Below, one piece after another: positions 7,396 through 15,583 of a stretch of 53,243 nucleotides of DNA; the stretch's first letter is position 1; each line of letters starts with the position of its first letter. Below the pieces are notes generated by a model. It saw only the letters and a list, made by a program, of their open reading frames with translations. It did no database searches and was not told where the DNA came from. The DNA is from DATGLW01 sp035293965 (GTDB lineage Bacteria; Actinomycetota; Acidimicrobiia; Acidimicrobiales; RAAP-2): positions 1-53,243 of the forward strand of contig DATGLW010000096.1 of assembly GCA_035293965.1 (NCBI GenBank). The letters run 5' to 3'. Position numbers and translations under genes: made by a program.

Positions 7396-9282
7396 ATGGT
7401 GGAGGCGCAGGGGACGACGACCGGCGACGCGGGGTTCGTGTCGCTGTACCGGCGGTTCCGCCCAGGGCGCTTTGGGGAGGTACAGGGCCAGCCGCACGTC
7501 GTCCGCGCGTTGCAGAGCGCGGTGCGCGACGGTCACGTGTCGCACGCCTACCTCTTCAGCGGGCCCCGCGGCACGGGCAAGACCTCGACGGCCCGCATCC
7601 TGGCTCGGTCGCTCAACTGCGCGGCGCCCGAGGGCGGCGAACCTTGCGGATCCTGCCGGTCGTGCCAGGAGATCGCGCGCGGTACCTCGCTCGACGTCCA
7701 CGAGCTCGACGCCGCCTCGAACAACGGGGTCGACGCCATGCGGGACCTCGTAGCCCACGCCGCCCTGGGCACGCCCGGCCGCTGGAAGGTCTACATCGTC
7801 GACGAGGTGCACATGCTCTCGACGGCGGCGGCCAACGCCCTCCTCAAGACGCTGGAGGAGCCGCCGAGCCACGTCGTGTTCGTCCTCGCCACCACCGACC
7901 CCCAGAAGGTCCCGCCCACCATCCGGAGCCGGACCCAGCACCTCGAGTTCCGCCTCCTCGGGGTCGAGACGCTCCAGTCCCTCCTGCGCGGCGTCCGCGA
8001 CCTGGCAGGCCTGGACCTCGACGACGCGGCGGTCGACGCCGCCGTCCGGCGGGGCCGAGGCTCGGCGCGCGACGCGCTGTCCGCTCTCGACCAGTTCGCA
8101 GCCGCCGGCTCGGCCGGCGACGTGCGCCCCGGCGTTTCCGAGATCGTCGACGCGCTGTGCGACGAGGACGCCTCGCGATTGCTCGTGCAGGTGGCCTCCC
8201 TCCACGAGGCGGGCTGGGGGGCCCAGCAGCTGGCGACCGAGGTCGTCGACGAGCTCCGCCAGATGTTCCTCCTCTCCCTCGCCCCCGGCCTGGCGGACGT
8301 CGGCGGGCGCGACCGCGAGGCGTTGTCGGGCATGGCCGACCGGCTCGGCCTGGCCCGGGTGGTGCGCGCCATGGAGCTCATCGGCCACGCGCTGGTGGAC
8401 ATGCGCGATGCGCCGGACCCCCGGGTCGTGCTCGAGGTGGTGCTGGTTCGGTTGGCCCGCCCCCAGCTCGACGACTCGGTGGCGGCGCTCGCCGACCGGC
8501 TCTCCAAGGTGGAGCGGGCGCTGGCCGGCAGCGGGCACCTCGCCGGCAGCAGCCGCGCGGCCGGGCAACCCTCCCAGGCGCCGACGCTTGCTGGCCCGAC
8601 GCCTCCCGAAGGTGGGAGCGGGCCTGCTCCCGGCCACCCCGCAGCCAAGCCGGCGCTCGGCGCCCTGCGCCGGCGGCAGTCGCCATCTTCGGGGCCGGCG
8701 GCTGCGTCGCCGGTCTCCGAGCCCCCGCTCGCGGGCGCAGCGGGGGAGGGGAGGGGGTCGGCCGTTCGGCCCGGCGGGGAGGCCCGTGCGCCGGTGCCGC
8801 CGGTGCCGACGAGCGCCGGGGCGGCGCCTCCCGACCGCGACAGCCTCGTCGAGGCGTGGGGGGACCACATCCTCCGGCAGCTTCCCGCCCGAGCGCGGGC
8901 ACTCTACGGCGCCGGTCGCTTCGCCGCCGTCGAGGGCACTCGGGCCCGCTTCGTCCTGCCGAATGCTGCCCATCGCGACCGCTGTGGCGACGTGAGGGGG
9001 GTGGTCGAGGCGGCGATCGCCGACCACTTCGGGGTACCTGTTGCCCTCGAGCTGGTGGTGGAGGGGGACCCCGAATCGGCTGGGGGTACGCCGCCAGTGC
9101 AGGGCCCGCACGCCGAGGCGGCCCGCGGTGCGGAGGTGCCGGGGAAGCCGGCAGATCCCGGCGGCGATGAGGACCTGGGCGCCTTCGACCTCGAGGGCCT
9201 CGAGGACGGCGGGGCCGTCGAGTCCATCGCCGAGGCCCGCCTGCTGCAGGCGTTCCCCGGGGCCGAAGAGGTGGAGGGCTAG
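7396..9282 (+). CDS. dnaX: DNA polymerase III subunits gamma/tau
   Basis: A 628-residue clamp-loader ATPase of the replisome. Walker A GPRGTGKT lies at residues 56-63. The zinc module has Cys75, Cys84, Cys87 and Cys90 (CGSCRSC), and Walker B DEVH is at 136-139. The sensor and DEVHML-KTLEEPP region follows. After about residue 365 comes a Pro/Ala/Gly-rich linker and then a folded C-terminal part (about 475-560) resembling tau's polymerase-contacting region. I saw no obvious A-rich slippage site for a programmed gamma product. The ATG lacks a ribosome binding site but sits 8 nt behind a TAGGCT box. The TAG stop is immediately followed by the recR GTG. Confidence 0.96.
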   Translation: MVEAQGTTTGDAGFVSLYRRFRPGRFGEVQGQPHVVRALQSAVRDGHVSHAYLFSGPRGTGKTSTARILARSLNCAAPEGGEPCGSCRSCQEIARGTSLDVHELDAASNNGVDAMRDLVAHAALGTPGRWKVYIVDEVHMLSTAAANALLKTLEEPPSHVVFVLATTDPQKVPPTIRSRTQHLEFRLLGVETLQSLLRGVRDLAGLDLDDAAVDAAVRRGRGSARDALSALDQFAAAGSAGDVRPGVSEIVDALCDEDASRLLVQVASLHEAGWGAQQLATEVVDELRQMFLLSLAPGLADVGGRDREALSGMADRLGLARVVRAMELIGHALVDMRDAPDPRVVLEVVLVRLARPQLDDSVAALADRLSKVERALAGSGHLAGSSRAAGQPSQAPTLAGPTPPEGGSGPAPGHPAAKPALGALRRRQSPSSGPAAASPVSEPPLAGAAGEGRGSAVRPGGEARAPVPPVPTSAGAAPPDRDSLVEAWGDHILRQLPARARALYGAGRFAAVEGTRARFVLPNAAHRDRCGDVRGVVEAAIADHFGVPVALELVVEGDPESAGGTPPVQGPHAEAARGAEVPGKPADPGGDEDLGAFDLEGLEDGGAVESIAEARLLQAFPGAEEVEG

Positions 9283-9885
9283 GTGTACACGGGCCCGCTG
9301 CGGACCCTCATCGACGAGCTCGGCCGGCTGCCGGGGGTGGGACCCAAGTCGGCGCAGCGGATCGCCTTCCATCTGCTGAAGGTGCCGACCGAGGACGCAC
9401 TGCGCCTCTCGGACGCCATCGTGTCGGTCAAGGAGCGCACCACGCTGTGCACGTGCTGCTTCAACGTGGCCGAGGGTGGCGGGCTGTGCGGCGTCTGCGC
9501 CGACGAGCGCCGCGACCGGGGGACCCTGTGCGTCGTCGAGGATCCCCGTGACATCGTCGCCGTCGAGCGCACCCAGCAGTTCCGCGGCCGCTACCACGTC
9601 CTGCAGGGGGCGCTGAACCCGCTCGAGGGAGTCGGTCCCGACCAGCTCCGGATCCGCGAGCTGCTCGGGCGGGTGGAAGAGGAGGGCGTGACCGAGGTCA
9701 TCGTGTGCACGAACCCCAACCTCGAGGGCGAGGCGACCGCCATGTACCTTGCCCGCCTCCTGCGGCCGCTCGGGGTTCGGGTCACGAGGTTGGCGAGCGG
9801 CCTGCCGGTCGGGGGAGATCTGGAGTACGCCGACGAGATCACCCTCGGGCGCGCCCTCGAGGGCCGCCGGGAGCTCGAAGGGTGA
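9283..9885 (+). CDS. recR: Recombination mediator protein RecR
   Basis: 200 residues, the family's normal length. It has a helix-hairpin-helix near residues 15-30 (LPGVGPKSAQRIAFHLL), a Cys4 zinc finger (CTCCF at 56-60 and CGVC at 69-72) and a TOPRIM domain with VVEDP and the NPNLEGEATAMYL motif. RecR loads RecA at gaps with RecF/RecO. The GTG start abuts the dnaX stop, so the pair is translationally coupled, the classical dnaX-recR arrangement. It ends in a GTGA overlap with the phosphatase gene. Confidence 0.96.
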   Translation: MYTGPLRTLIDELGRLPGVGPKSAQRIAFHLLKVPTEDALRLSDAIVSVKERTTLCTCCFNVAEGGGLCGVCADERRDRGTLCVVEDPRDIVAVERTQQFRGRYHVLQGALNPLEGVGPDQLRIRELLGRVEEEGVTEVIVCTNPNLEGEATAMYLARLLRPLGVRVTRLASGLPVGGDLEYADEITLGRALEGRRELEG

Positions 9886-10454
9886 CCGGCCCGGCTGGGC
9901 AGGCCGCCCCACCCGAGCACCCTCTCACCCTGTGGGTGCTCCGCCATGCCAAGGCGGTCCACGACCCTCCGGCCGGAGGCACCGACCACGAGCGGTCGCT
10001 GACCCGGCGTGGCCGGCGCGACGCCTCGGCTCTCGGGCGGCGCCTCGGGCAGCCGGGGGATCGCCTCGGGTTCGACGAGCGCTCGTTGCCGAGGCTGGTG
10101 TTGAGCTCGACCGCCGCCAGGGCTGCCCAAACCGCGGAGCAGGTGGCCGCCGGGCTTCCGGGTGTGCCCGTCGTGCACCGCCGATCGCTCTACGGCGCGG
10201 CCCCAGAGGAGATCCTCGCCGAGCTGCGGACGCTCGACGTGGACGGGCCGGTGATGGTGGTGGGGCACAACCCGTCGGCCGAGGGGCTGGTGAGCGCCAT
10301 GTCCTCGCGCGGTCCGGGGGGCGACAAGGGCAGCGCGCGGCCCGTCAAGCTCGCCACCTGCGCCCTTGCCGTGCTCGAGCTGACGGTCGCCTCCTGGAGC
10401 GAGGTGCACATGGGGTCGGCGAGCCTCCTGGCGCGCCACGCCCCGCCCTATTGA
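9882..10454 (+). CDS. SixA-like phosphohistidine phosphatase (histidine phosphatase superfamily)
   Basis: About 190 residues from a GTG in the GTGA overlap with recR. The phosphoglycerate-mutase-like signature is near the N-terminus (LWVLRHAKA, RH at about residues 21-22). It continues with LSSTAARAAQTA and the second catalytic histidine in VVGHNPSAEGL. SixA proteins remove phosphate from phosphohistidine, but related small phosphatases act on other substrates, so the specificity is inferred. The end overlaps the stop of the convergent thiolase gene by 7 bp. Confidence 0.85.
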   Translation: MTGPAGQAAPPEHPLTLWVLRHAKAVHDPPAGGTDHERSLTRRGRRDASALGRRLGQPGDRLGFDERSLPRLVLSSTAARAAQTAEQVAAGLPGVPVVHRRSLYGAAPEEILAELRTLDVDGPVMVVGHNPSAEGLVSAMSSRGPGGDKGSARPVKLATCALAVLELTVASWSEVHMGSASLLARHAPPY

Positions 10455-11632
10455 ATGCTGCGGAGGACCGCCGCGTCGCCCTGGCCTCCAGCCCCGCACA
10501 GCGACACCGCTGCCAGCCCGCCACCCCGGCGCCGGAGCTCGAGCAGCGCGCTCAGCGCGATCCGGGTGCCCGACATCCCCACCGGGTGCCCGAGGGCGAT
10601 GGCGCCGCCGTTGACGTTGAGGAGGTCGGACGGGATGCCGAGCTCGTCGGCCGAAGCCAGCACGACGGCAGCGAACGCCTCGTTGATCTCGAAGAGCGCC
10701 ACGTCGCCGAGGGCCACCCCCGCTCTGGCCAGTGCGGCCTCCATGGCTCGCGACGGCTGGTGCAGGAGGGAGGTGCCGGGCCCCGACACCTGCCCGTACC
10801 CGACGAGCTCGCCCAGTGGCGTGACGCCGAGCTCGTCTGCCTTGGCTCGTGCCATCACGACGACCGCCGCCGCGCCGTCGGAGATCTGCGACGCGTTGCC
10901 GGCCGTGATCGTGCCGTCGGGCGCGAAGGAGGGCACCAATTTGGCCAGCACCTCCGCGGTGGTGCCGGGCCGGACCCCCTCGTCGGTGTCGACCAGAACC
11001 GGGTCACCCTTCCGACGCGGTGCGGGCACGGCCACGATCTCTTCTGCGAAGGTGCCGTCCTTGGCAGCGCGCGCTGCCCGCTCGTGCGAGGAGGCGGCGA
11101 ACTCGTCCTGGCGCTGGCGGCTGATGCCGACGTCGCGGTTGTGGCGCTCGGTGGCCGCGCCCATCGACTCGTGGTCGAAGGCGCAGGTCAGACCGTCGAG
11201 CATGATGGCGTCGGCCAGGGTCACCTCGCCGAGGCGGAAGCCACCGCGTGCCCCGGGCAGCACGAAGGGGGCGCCGGTCATGGACTCCATCCCGCCGGCG
11301 ACCACGACCTCGGCATCGCCTGCCTTGATCATCTGGTCGGCCAGGTAGATCGCGTGCAGCCCCGACAGGCACGCCTTGTTGATCGTGTTCGACGGTACCG
11401 TCATCGGGATGCCCCCGGCGACGGCCGCTTGGCGGGCCGGCACTTGCCCCTGGCCAGCCAGGATGACCTGGCCCATGATGACGTAGTCGACCTGGTCCCC
11501 GGCGATCCCTGCCCGGCGCAGCGCCTCGGCGATGGCCACCCCGCCGAGCTGCACGGCGCTCAGGCCCGACAGCGCGCCCGACAGCTTGCCCATGGGCGTC
11601 CGGGCACCTGCCACGACTACCGATCCGGCCAT
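10448..11632 (-). CDS. Acetyl-CoA C-acyltransferase (thiolase)
   Basis: 394 residues, the usual thiolase length. The nucleophilic Cys88 is in NKACLSG, His349 in GHPVGMSG and the second catalytic Cys379 in CGAGGQG. The NEAFA motif is also present. It condenses or cleaves acyl-CoAs. A biosynthetic acetoacetyl-CoA role and a beta-oxidation role cannot be told apart from sequence. The ATG is preceded by GGGAGGT. A TAGGAT box at 11710-11715 on the minus strand would give a leader of about 70 nt, which contains a perfect GGGCTC/GAGCCC hairpin (11679-11693). It is divergent from the epimerase gene. Confidence 0.93.
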   Translation of the reverse strand: MAGSVVVAGARTPMGKLSGALSGLSAVQLGGVAIAEALRRAGIAGDQVDYVIMGQVILAGQGQVPARQAAVAGGIPMTVPSNTINKACLSGLHAIYLADQMIKAGDAEVVVAGGMESMTGAPFVLPGARGGFRLGEVTLADAIMLDGLTCAFDHESMGAATERHNRDVGISRQRQDEFAASSHERAARAAKDGTFAEEIVAVPAPRRKGDPVLVDTDEGVRPGTTAEVLAKLVPSFAPDGTITAGNASQISDGAAAVVVMARAKADELGVTPLGELVGYGQVSGPGTSLLHQPSRAMEAALARAGVALGDVALFEINEAFAAVVLASADELGIPSDLLNVNGGAIALGHPVGMSGTRIALSALLELRRRGGGLAAVSLCGAGGQGDAAVLRSIQ

Positions 11633-11827
11633 GCGCGACCTCCCGCTCGTGCCGGCCGGCAGCCGGCTGGGGTGAGCCGGGCTCGCCGAGCCCGTTCGTG
11701 CAGGCGTTGATCCTAGTCGCGACCGGCAGGCCGCCCGCCGGGGAGCATCGTCCCCTGGTCTCGGGTCCTGGTCCCTGCTCCGCTCCGAGCACCGTGCCGG
11801 ATAGGGTTCCTCGGCGGAGGTGCGACC

Positions 11828-11860
11828 ATGAGTGACGCGACCACGAGCGACCGACCATGA
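11828..11860 (+). CDS. Possible 10-codon leader ORF overlapping the epimerase start
   Basis: ATG 11828 opens a 10-codon frame (MSDATTSDRP) ending at TGA 11858-11860, which overlaps the epimerase ATG at 11857 (ATGA). It has an ideal GGAGG at 11816-11820, 7 nt upstream, whereas the epimerase start has none. The peptide echoes the epimerase N-terminus (MSDEAAAQRP), so it may be a duplicated start region. It could deliver ribosomes to the epimerase by coupling. Confidence 0.4.
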   Translation: MSDATTSDRP

Positions 11861-12300
11861 GCGACGAGGCGGCGGCCCAGCGCCCGCGTGACCCCGCCGG
11901 GCTCCTGAGCGAGATCGACCACGTGGCCATCGCCGTCAACGACCTCGACGCGGCGGTCGACTGGTACCGCCGGGTCTTCGGCGCCTCGGTGGCCCATCGC
12001 GAGACCGTCGAGCGCGACGGCGTCGAGGAGGCGCTGCTGGCGGTGGCCGACTCCTACGTGCAGCTGCTCACCCCGGTGCGCGACGACTCGACGGTGGCCA
12101 AGTTCCTCGCCACCCGCGGCGAGGGCCTGCACCACGTGGGCTACCGGGTCGATGACTGCGCGGCCGCTCTCGAGGCGGTGCGCGCCGCCGGCGGGCGCCT
12201 CATCGACGAGGCGCCTCGTCCCGGCTCCCGCGGCACGACCGTCGCCTTCGTGCACCCCAAGGCGTCGTTCGGCACGCTGATCGAGCTCGTCCAAGAGTAG
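11857..12300 (+). CDS. mce: Methylmalonyl-CoA epimerase
   Basis: A 147-residue single-chain VOC/glyoxalase-fold protein. The metal-binding pattern of methylmalonyl-CoA epimerase is visible: His22 in IDHVAIAV, His93 in LHHVGYRV and Glu143 in LIELV. It interconverts (S)- and (R)-methylmalonyl-CoA on the route from propionyl-CoA to succinyl-CoA. The neighbouring carboxyltransferase at 12369, which would make the S-form, supports this. A TAGGGT box at 11802-11807 probably drives the transcript. The start has no Shine-Dalgarno of its own and overlaps a short upstream ORF. A generic VOC protein is the alternative. Confidence 0.85.
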   Translation: MSDEAAAQRPRDPAGLLSEIDHVAIAVNDLDAAVDWYRRVFGASVAHRETVERDGVEEALLAVADSYVQLLTPVRDDSTVAKFLATRGEGLHHVGYRVDDCAAALEAVRAAGGRLIDEAPRPGSRGTTVAFVHPKASFGTLIELVQE

Positions 12301-12354
12301 GGGCGGGGGGTGCCGCCGGCACGGCTCGGTTGCGAGGCGCCGGTGCGCAGCCGG

Positions 12355-12360
12355 TAGCCT
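12355..12360 (+). promoter_or_regulatory. -10 element TAGCCT for leaderless carboxyltransferase gene
   Basis: TAGCCT, then 8 nt, then ATG 12369. There is no Shine-Dalgarno, which is consistent with a leaderless transcript. Confidence 0.55.
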
Positions 12361-12368
12361 CGACAGCT

Positions 12369-13925
12369 ATGGAACGGTCGATGGCCCAGCGCCTCGAGGA
12401 CCTGGCAGCCCGCAAGGAGGAGGCGCGCCACGCCGGCAGCGCCGCTTCCGTCGAGCGCCAGCACGCCAAGGGGAAGATGACCGCCCGCGAGCGGATCGAC
12501 TACCTCCTCGACGAGGGGTCGTTCCAGGAGCTCGACATGCTCGCCCGCCACCGCGCCCACGGCATGGGCCTCGAGGAGAACCGGCCGTACACCGACGGGG
12601 TCGTCACCGGGTTCGGCACCATCGACGGCCGGCGGGTCTGCATCTTCTCGCAGGATTTCACCGTGTTCGGCGGTGCCCTGGGGGAGGTCTTCGCCGAGAA
12701 GATCCACAAGGTCATGGACCTCGCCGCATCGATCGGGGTCCCCATGATCGGCCTCAACGACGGCGCCGGGGCGAGGATCCAAGAAGGTGTCGTGTCGCTG
12801 CACTCCTATGGAGGGATCTTCCACCGCAACGTCATGTCCTCGGGTGTGATCCCCCAGATCAGCGTGGTCCTCGGACCGTGCGCCGGCGGCGCCGTGTACT
12901 CGCCGGCCATGACCGACTTCGTCTTCATGGTGCGGGAGACCTCCCACATGTTCATCACCGGTCCCGACGTGGTCAAGACCGTCACCGGCGAGGACGTGAC
13001 GCTCGAGGAGCTCGGTGGCGCCATGAGCCACGCCACCAAGTCCGGCGTCGCCACCTTCGTGTCGGCCGACGAGAAGGCCTGCCTCGACGACGTCCGCTAC
13101 CTGCTGTCCTTCCTGCCGTCGAACAACCTCGAGGAGCCGCCCCGGGTCGTCCCTGCCGACGACCCCGAGCGCGAGACACCCGAGCTCGTCGACCTCATGC
13201 CGACCTCCCCCAACCAGCCCTACGACATGAAGCGGGTCATCGCTGCCGTCGTCGACGACGGCGAGTACCTCGAGGTCCACTCGCACTGGGCCATGTCGAT
13301 CACGTGTGGCTTCGCGCGCATCGACGGGCACGTGGTCGGCATCGTCGGCAACCAGCCCGCAGTGCTGGCCGGGGTGCTCGACATCGACTCCTCGGAGAAG
13401 GCAGCCCGCTTCGTCAGGACGTGCGACGCCTTCAACATCCCGCTCGTCACCTTCGTGGACGTGCCGGGCTTCATGCCCGGGACCGACCAGGAGTACGGGG
13501 GGATCATCCGCCACGGCGCCAAGCTCCTGTACGCCTTCTGCGAGTCGACCGTGCCGCGCATCCAGGTCATCACCCGCAAGGCCTACGGCGGCGCGTACGT
13601 GGTCATGAACTCCAAGTCGATCGGCGCCGACCTGTCCTTCGCCTGGCCCTCGGCCGAGCTGGCCGTGATGGGCCCCAACGGCGCCGTCGAGATCGTGTAC
13701 CGGCGCGAGCTGGCCGAGGCCGCCGATCCGGCCACACGGCGGGCCGAGCTGGTCGAGGAGTACACCGAGCGCTACGCCAACCCCTACGTCGCCGCCGAAC
13801 GCGGCTTCGTCGACGACGTGATCTCGCCCGCCGATACCCGCAAGGTGCTGTGCCGCAGCCTCGAGCTGCTCATGTCCAAGCGCGAGGAGCTGCCGCGCCG
13901 CAAGCACGGCAACATCCCGCTCTAG
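12369..13925 (+). CDS. Acyl-CoA carboxylase carboxyltransferase (beta) subunit, propionyl-CoA type
   Basis: 518 residues, matching PccB/MmdA-type carboxyltransferases. The N-terminal crotonase-like half has GKMTARERIDYLLDEGSF, the oxyanion glycine pair in CAGGAVYSPA, and SHMFITGPDVVKTVTGE. The C-terminal half has PGFMPGTDQEY, RKAYGGAYVVM and MGPNGAVEIVYRREL. It ends HGNIPL, as many PccB proteins do. It transfers CO2 from carboxybiotin to propionyl- or acetyl-CoA. The biotin carboxylase/carrier subunit is not in the window. Context with the epimerase favours propionyl-CoA. I chose ATG 12369 over an upstream in-frame start because of the -10 spacing and the family's N-terminal length. Confidence 0.93.
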   Translation: MERSMAQRLEDLAARKEEARHAGSAASVERQHAKGKMTARERIDYLLDEGSFQELDMLARHRAHGMGLEENRPYTDGVVTGFGTIDGRRVCIFSQDFTVFGGALGEVFAEKIHKVMDLAASIGVPMIGLNDGAGARIQEGVVSLHSYGGIFHRNVMSSGVIPQISVVLGPCAGGAVYSPAMTDFVFMVRETSHMFITGPDVVKTVTGEDVTLEELGGAMSHATKSGVATFVSADEKACLDDVRYLLSFLPSNNLEEPPRVVPADDPERETPELVDLMPTSPNQPYDMKRVIAAVVDDGEYLEVHSHWAMSITCGFARIDGHVVGIVGNQPAVLAGVLDIDSSEKAARFVRTCDAFNIPLVTFVDVPGFMPGTDQEYGGIIRHGAKLLYAFCESTVPRIQVITRKAYGGAYVVMNSKSIGADLSFAWPSAELAVMGPNGAVEIVYRRELAEAADPATRRAELVEEYTERYANPYVAAERGFVDDVISPADTRKVLCRSLELLMSKREELPRRKHGNIPL

Positions 13926-13933
13926 TCGCCGCT

Positions 13934-13948
13934 CCGGGCCTGGCCCGG
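13934..13948 (+). terminator. GC-rich hairpin after the carboxyltransferase gene
   Basis: CCGGGC and GCCCGG pair across a 3-nt loop, 8 nt after the stop codon. There is no T-tract, so this could be a terminator of the GC-rich actinobacterial type or a 3'-end stabiliser. Confidence 0.3.
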
Positions 13949-13995
13949 CCAGTGGAGCCAGTCTGGCAGCACCCCCAGGCCAGAGTTGCGAGCGG

Positions 13996-14001
13996 TAACC
14001 T
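13996..14001 (+). promoter_or_regulatory. -10 element TAACCT for the small ORF at 14010
   Basis: TAACCT, then 8 nt, then ATG 14010. The spacing is identical to that at dnaX and the carboxyltransferase gene. Confidence 0.5.
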
Positions 14002-14009
14002 CGATCGCC

Positions 14010-14213
14010 ATGAACCGTCCGATGTCTGAAGAGCCCGCACTGGGACCCGAGGTGGTCGCAGCCCTGGCGGCGGCGGTCGAGGTCAGCTGGCCTCGACCGG
14101 CGGCTCTGCCGACGGACGAGTCGTCGGAGGGGCGGCGGGCCTGGCGCTTCAGCGGGCGCTGGTGGGCGCGGCCGAGCCTCGCCCGCCGCGACCGGCCCGA
14201 ACCGGCCCGTTGA
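14010..14213 (+). CDS. Small protein next to the carboxyltransferase; candidate epsilon-like accessory subunit
   Basis: 67 residues. It opens MNRPMSEEP, continues with an amphipathic Ala/Val-rich helix (LGPEVVAALAAAVEVSW), then a short linker and an aromatic, basic end (WRFSGRWWARP). Actinobacterial acyl-CoA carboxylases often carry a tiny epsilon subunit, encoded beside the beta subunit, with one helix and Trp-rich C-terminal residues. The size, position and Trp-rich end agree, but I cannot align it to a known epsilon. A -10 box at 8 nt and the TTGA overlap with the next gene support it as a real gene. The function is inferred. Confidence 0.6.
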   Translation: MNRPMSEEPALGPEVVAALAAAVEVSWPRPAALPTDESSEGRRAWRFSGRWWARPSLARRDRPEPAR

Positions 14214-14926
14214 CCGAAGCCAGCAGCGGCGGGCCCGGCGGAGGTCCGGGACCTCTCGCCCTGGTGGGCGGTGGCGAGTGGACACCCGGCTGCACGTTCG
14301 ACGCCGAGCTCCTCGCCGCGTCGGGAGGTGCCGACGTGCTCGTCCTTCCGACTGCCGCCGCGTACCAGCATCCCGAGCGGGTCGTCATCGCTGCCGCGGA
14401 GTGGTTCGCGCCCCTCGGCGGCCGGGTGGAGGGGCTGATGGTCCTCGGGCGGGCCGACGCGCAGGACCAGGGTGCCGCGGCACGGGTCCGCCAGGCCCGC
14501 TTCATCTACCTGAGCGGGGGGTCTCCCCTGCATCTGCGCTCCGTCCTCAAGGAGTCGAGGGTCTTCCAGGCCCTCGCCGAGGCGTGGCGAGACGGTGCGG
14601 TCGTGGCCGGGTCCGCGGCCGGTGCCATGGTCCTCACCGATCCCATGGTCGATCCCCGCGGCGGCGCCCTGACGGTGGGGCTCGGGCTGTTGAGGTCCTT
14701 CACCGTGGTGACCCACTTCGGCGACGTGGGCGAGGATGCCCACGGCGAGAAGCTGCATCGTTCGATCGTGCTGGCTCCCCGGGGCCTGCCGGTCGTGGGC
14801 ATCCCCGAGCGGACGGCGCTCATCCGCGACCGTCACGGCGCGTGGCGGTGCGCCGGCGAGCGGCAGGTGACGGTGTTCCTCGACGGCGAGCGGGCGGGAG
14901 CAGGCCTGGCGGCACTCGCCGGGTAG
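14210..14926 (+). CDS. Peptidase S51-like / cyanophycinase-related protein
   Basis: About 238 residues. The fold markers of the S51 peptidase family (dipeptidase E, cyanophycinase) are seen: GPLALVGGGEW at the start, ADVLVLPTAAA, a nucleophile-elbow-like FIYLSGGSPLHL and the serine motif AGSAAGAMVL. A histidine lies in FTVVTHFGDVGE. These enzymes cleave Asp-containing peptides or cyanophycin using a Ser-His pair. The substrate here is unknown and no cyanophycin synthetase is in view. The start is uncertain: TTG 14210 overlaps the preceding stop (TTGA), and GTG 14162 is the alternative. It runs toward the cyclophilin genes and ends before two strong hairpins. Confidence 0.75.
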   Translation: MTEASSGGPGGGPGPLALVGGGEWTPGCTFDAELLAASGGADVLVLPTAAAYQHPERVVIAAAEWFAPLGGRVEGLMVLGRADAQDQGAAARVRQARFIYLSGGSPLHLRSVLKESRVFQALAEAWRDGAVVAGSAAGAMVLTDPMVDPRGGALTVGLGLLRSFTVVTHFGDVGEDAHGEKLHRSIVLAPRGLPVVGIPERTALIRDRHGAWRCAGERQVTVFLDGERAGAGLAALAG

Positions 14927-14939
14927 GCGTCCGGCCCTT

Positions 14940-14964
14940 GCCGGCAGGCACTTCGTGCGCCGGC
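14940..14964. terminator. Hairpin between convergent genes (peptidase side)
   Basis: GCCGGC-AG-GCAC, loop TTC, GTGC-GCCGGC: a 10-bp stem with a 2-nt bulge, followed by GTTTCC. It lies 14 nt after the peptidase stop and is a likely terminator. Confidence 0.55.
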
Positions 14965-14981
14965 GTTTCCCGAGCCGGGAC

Positions 14982-15002
14982 GCCCTGAACGGGAGTCAGG
15001 GC
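14982..15002. terminator. Hairpin directly after the cyclophilin stop (minus strand)
   Basis: A perfect 7-bp stem, GCCCTGA/TCAGGGC, with a 7-nt loop. It ends one base from the stop codon of the minus-strand cyclophilin gene. With the neighbouring hairpin it gives each convergent gene its own candidate terminator. Confidence 0.5.
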
Positions 15003-15003
15003 A

Positions 15004-15561
15004 CTAGTCGGATTCGGCGATGGTGACCGTCTCGATGACCACGTTCTCGGTGGGCTTCCCCGACCGGGTCCCCAGGGCGTCGATAGCCTGCACCACGTCG
15101 CCCCCCGACACCACGGCGCCGAAGAGCGAGTACTGAGGGGGCAGCGCGGCGCCGTCGGGGCCGCTGATGATGAAGAACTGGCTGCCGTTCGTGTCGGGGC
15201 CGGCGTTGGCCATCGCCACCGACCCGATCTGGTACCGGCCCGGACGGGGAAGCTCGTCTGCGAACCGGTAGCCGGGGCCGCCGCGACCCGTCCCCTCGGG
15301 GTCTCCCCCCTGGATCACGAACCCCGGGATGATGCGGTGGAACGCGATCCCGTCGAAGTAGTGGTAGCGCGCCAGGAACACGAAGTTGTTGACCGTGCGG
15401 GGCGCTCCGAGCGCGTCGAGGGCGATCACCATGGTCCCCTTCGACGTGGTCATGGTGGCGGTGTAGCGCTTGGAGGGGTCGATGCACAGCGGGGGCTCGG
15501 CGTCGAAGCGCCGACGCTGGGGACTCGAGCCGTCGGCGGCTGGGCAGTCGGCGGACGTCAT
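15004..15561 (-). CDS. Cyclophilin-type peptidyl-prolyl cis-trans isomerase
   Basis: 185 residues. Cyclophilin motifs include NNFVFLARYHYFDG, FHRIIPGFVIQGGDPEGTG (catalytic Arg in FHR), GSVAMANAG, GSQFFI and YSLFG. There is no signal peptide, so it is probably cytoplasmic. A short N-terminal lead (residues 1-33) with two cysteines resembles the lead of the second cyclophilin without its membrane anchor. The ATG follows a strong GGGAGGAG ribosome binding site inside a 22-bp gap from the upstream cyclophilin gene, so the two form an operon. Confidence 0.92.
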   Translation of the reverse strand: MTSADCPAADGSSPQRRRFDAEPPLCIDPSKRYTATMTTSKGTMVIALDALGAPRTVNNFVFLARYHYFDGIAFHRIIPGFVIQGGDPEGTGRGGPGYRFADELPRPGRYQIGSVAMANAGPDTNGSQFFIISGPDGAALPPQYSLFGAVVSGGDVVQAIDALGTRSGKPTENVVIETVTIAESD

Positions 15562-15583
15562 GGGTGCTCCTCCCTGGATCGGA

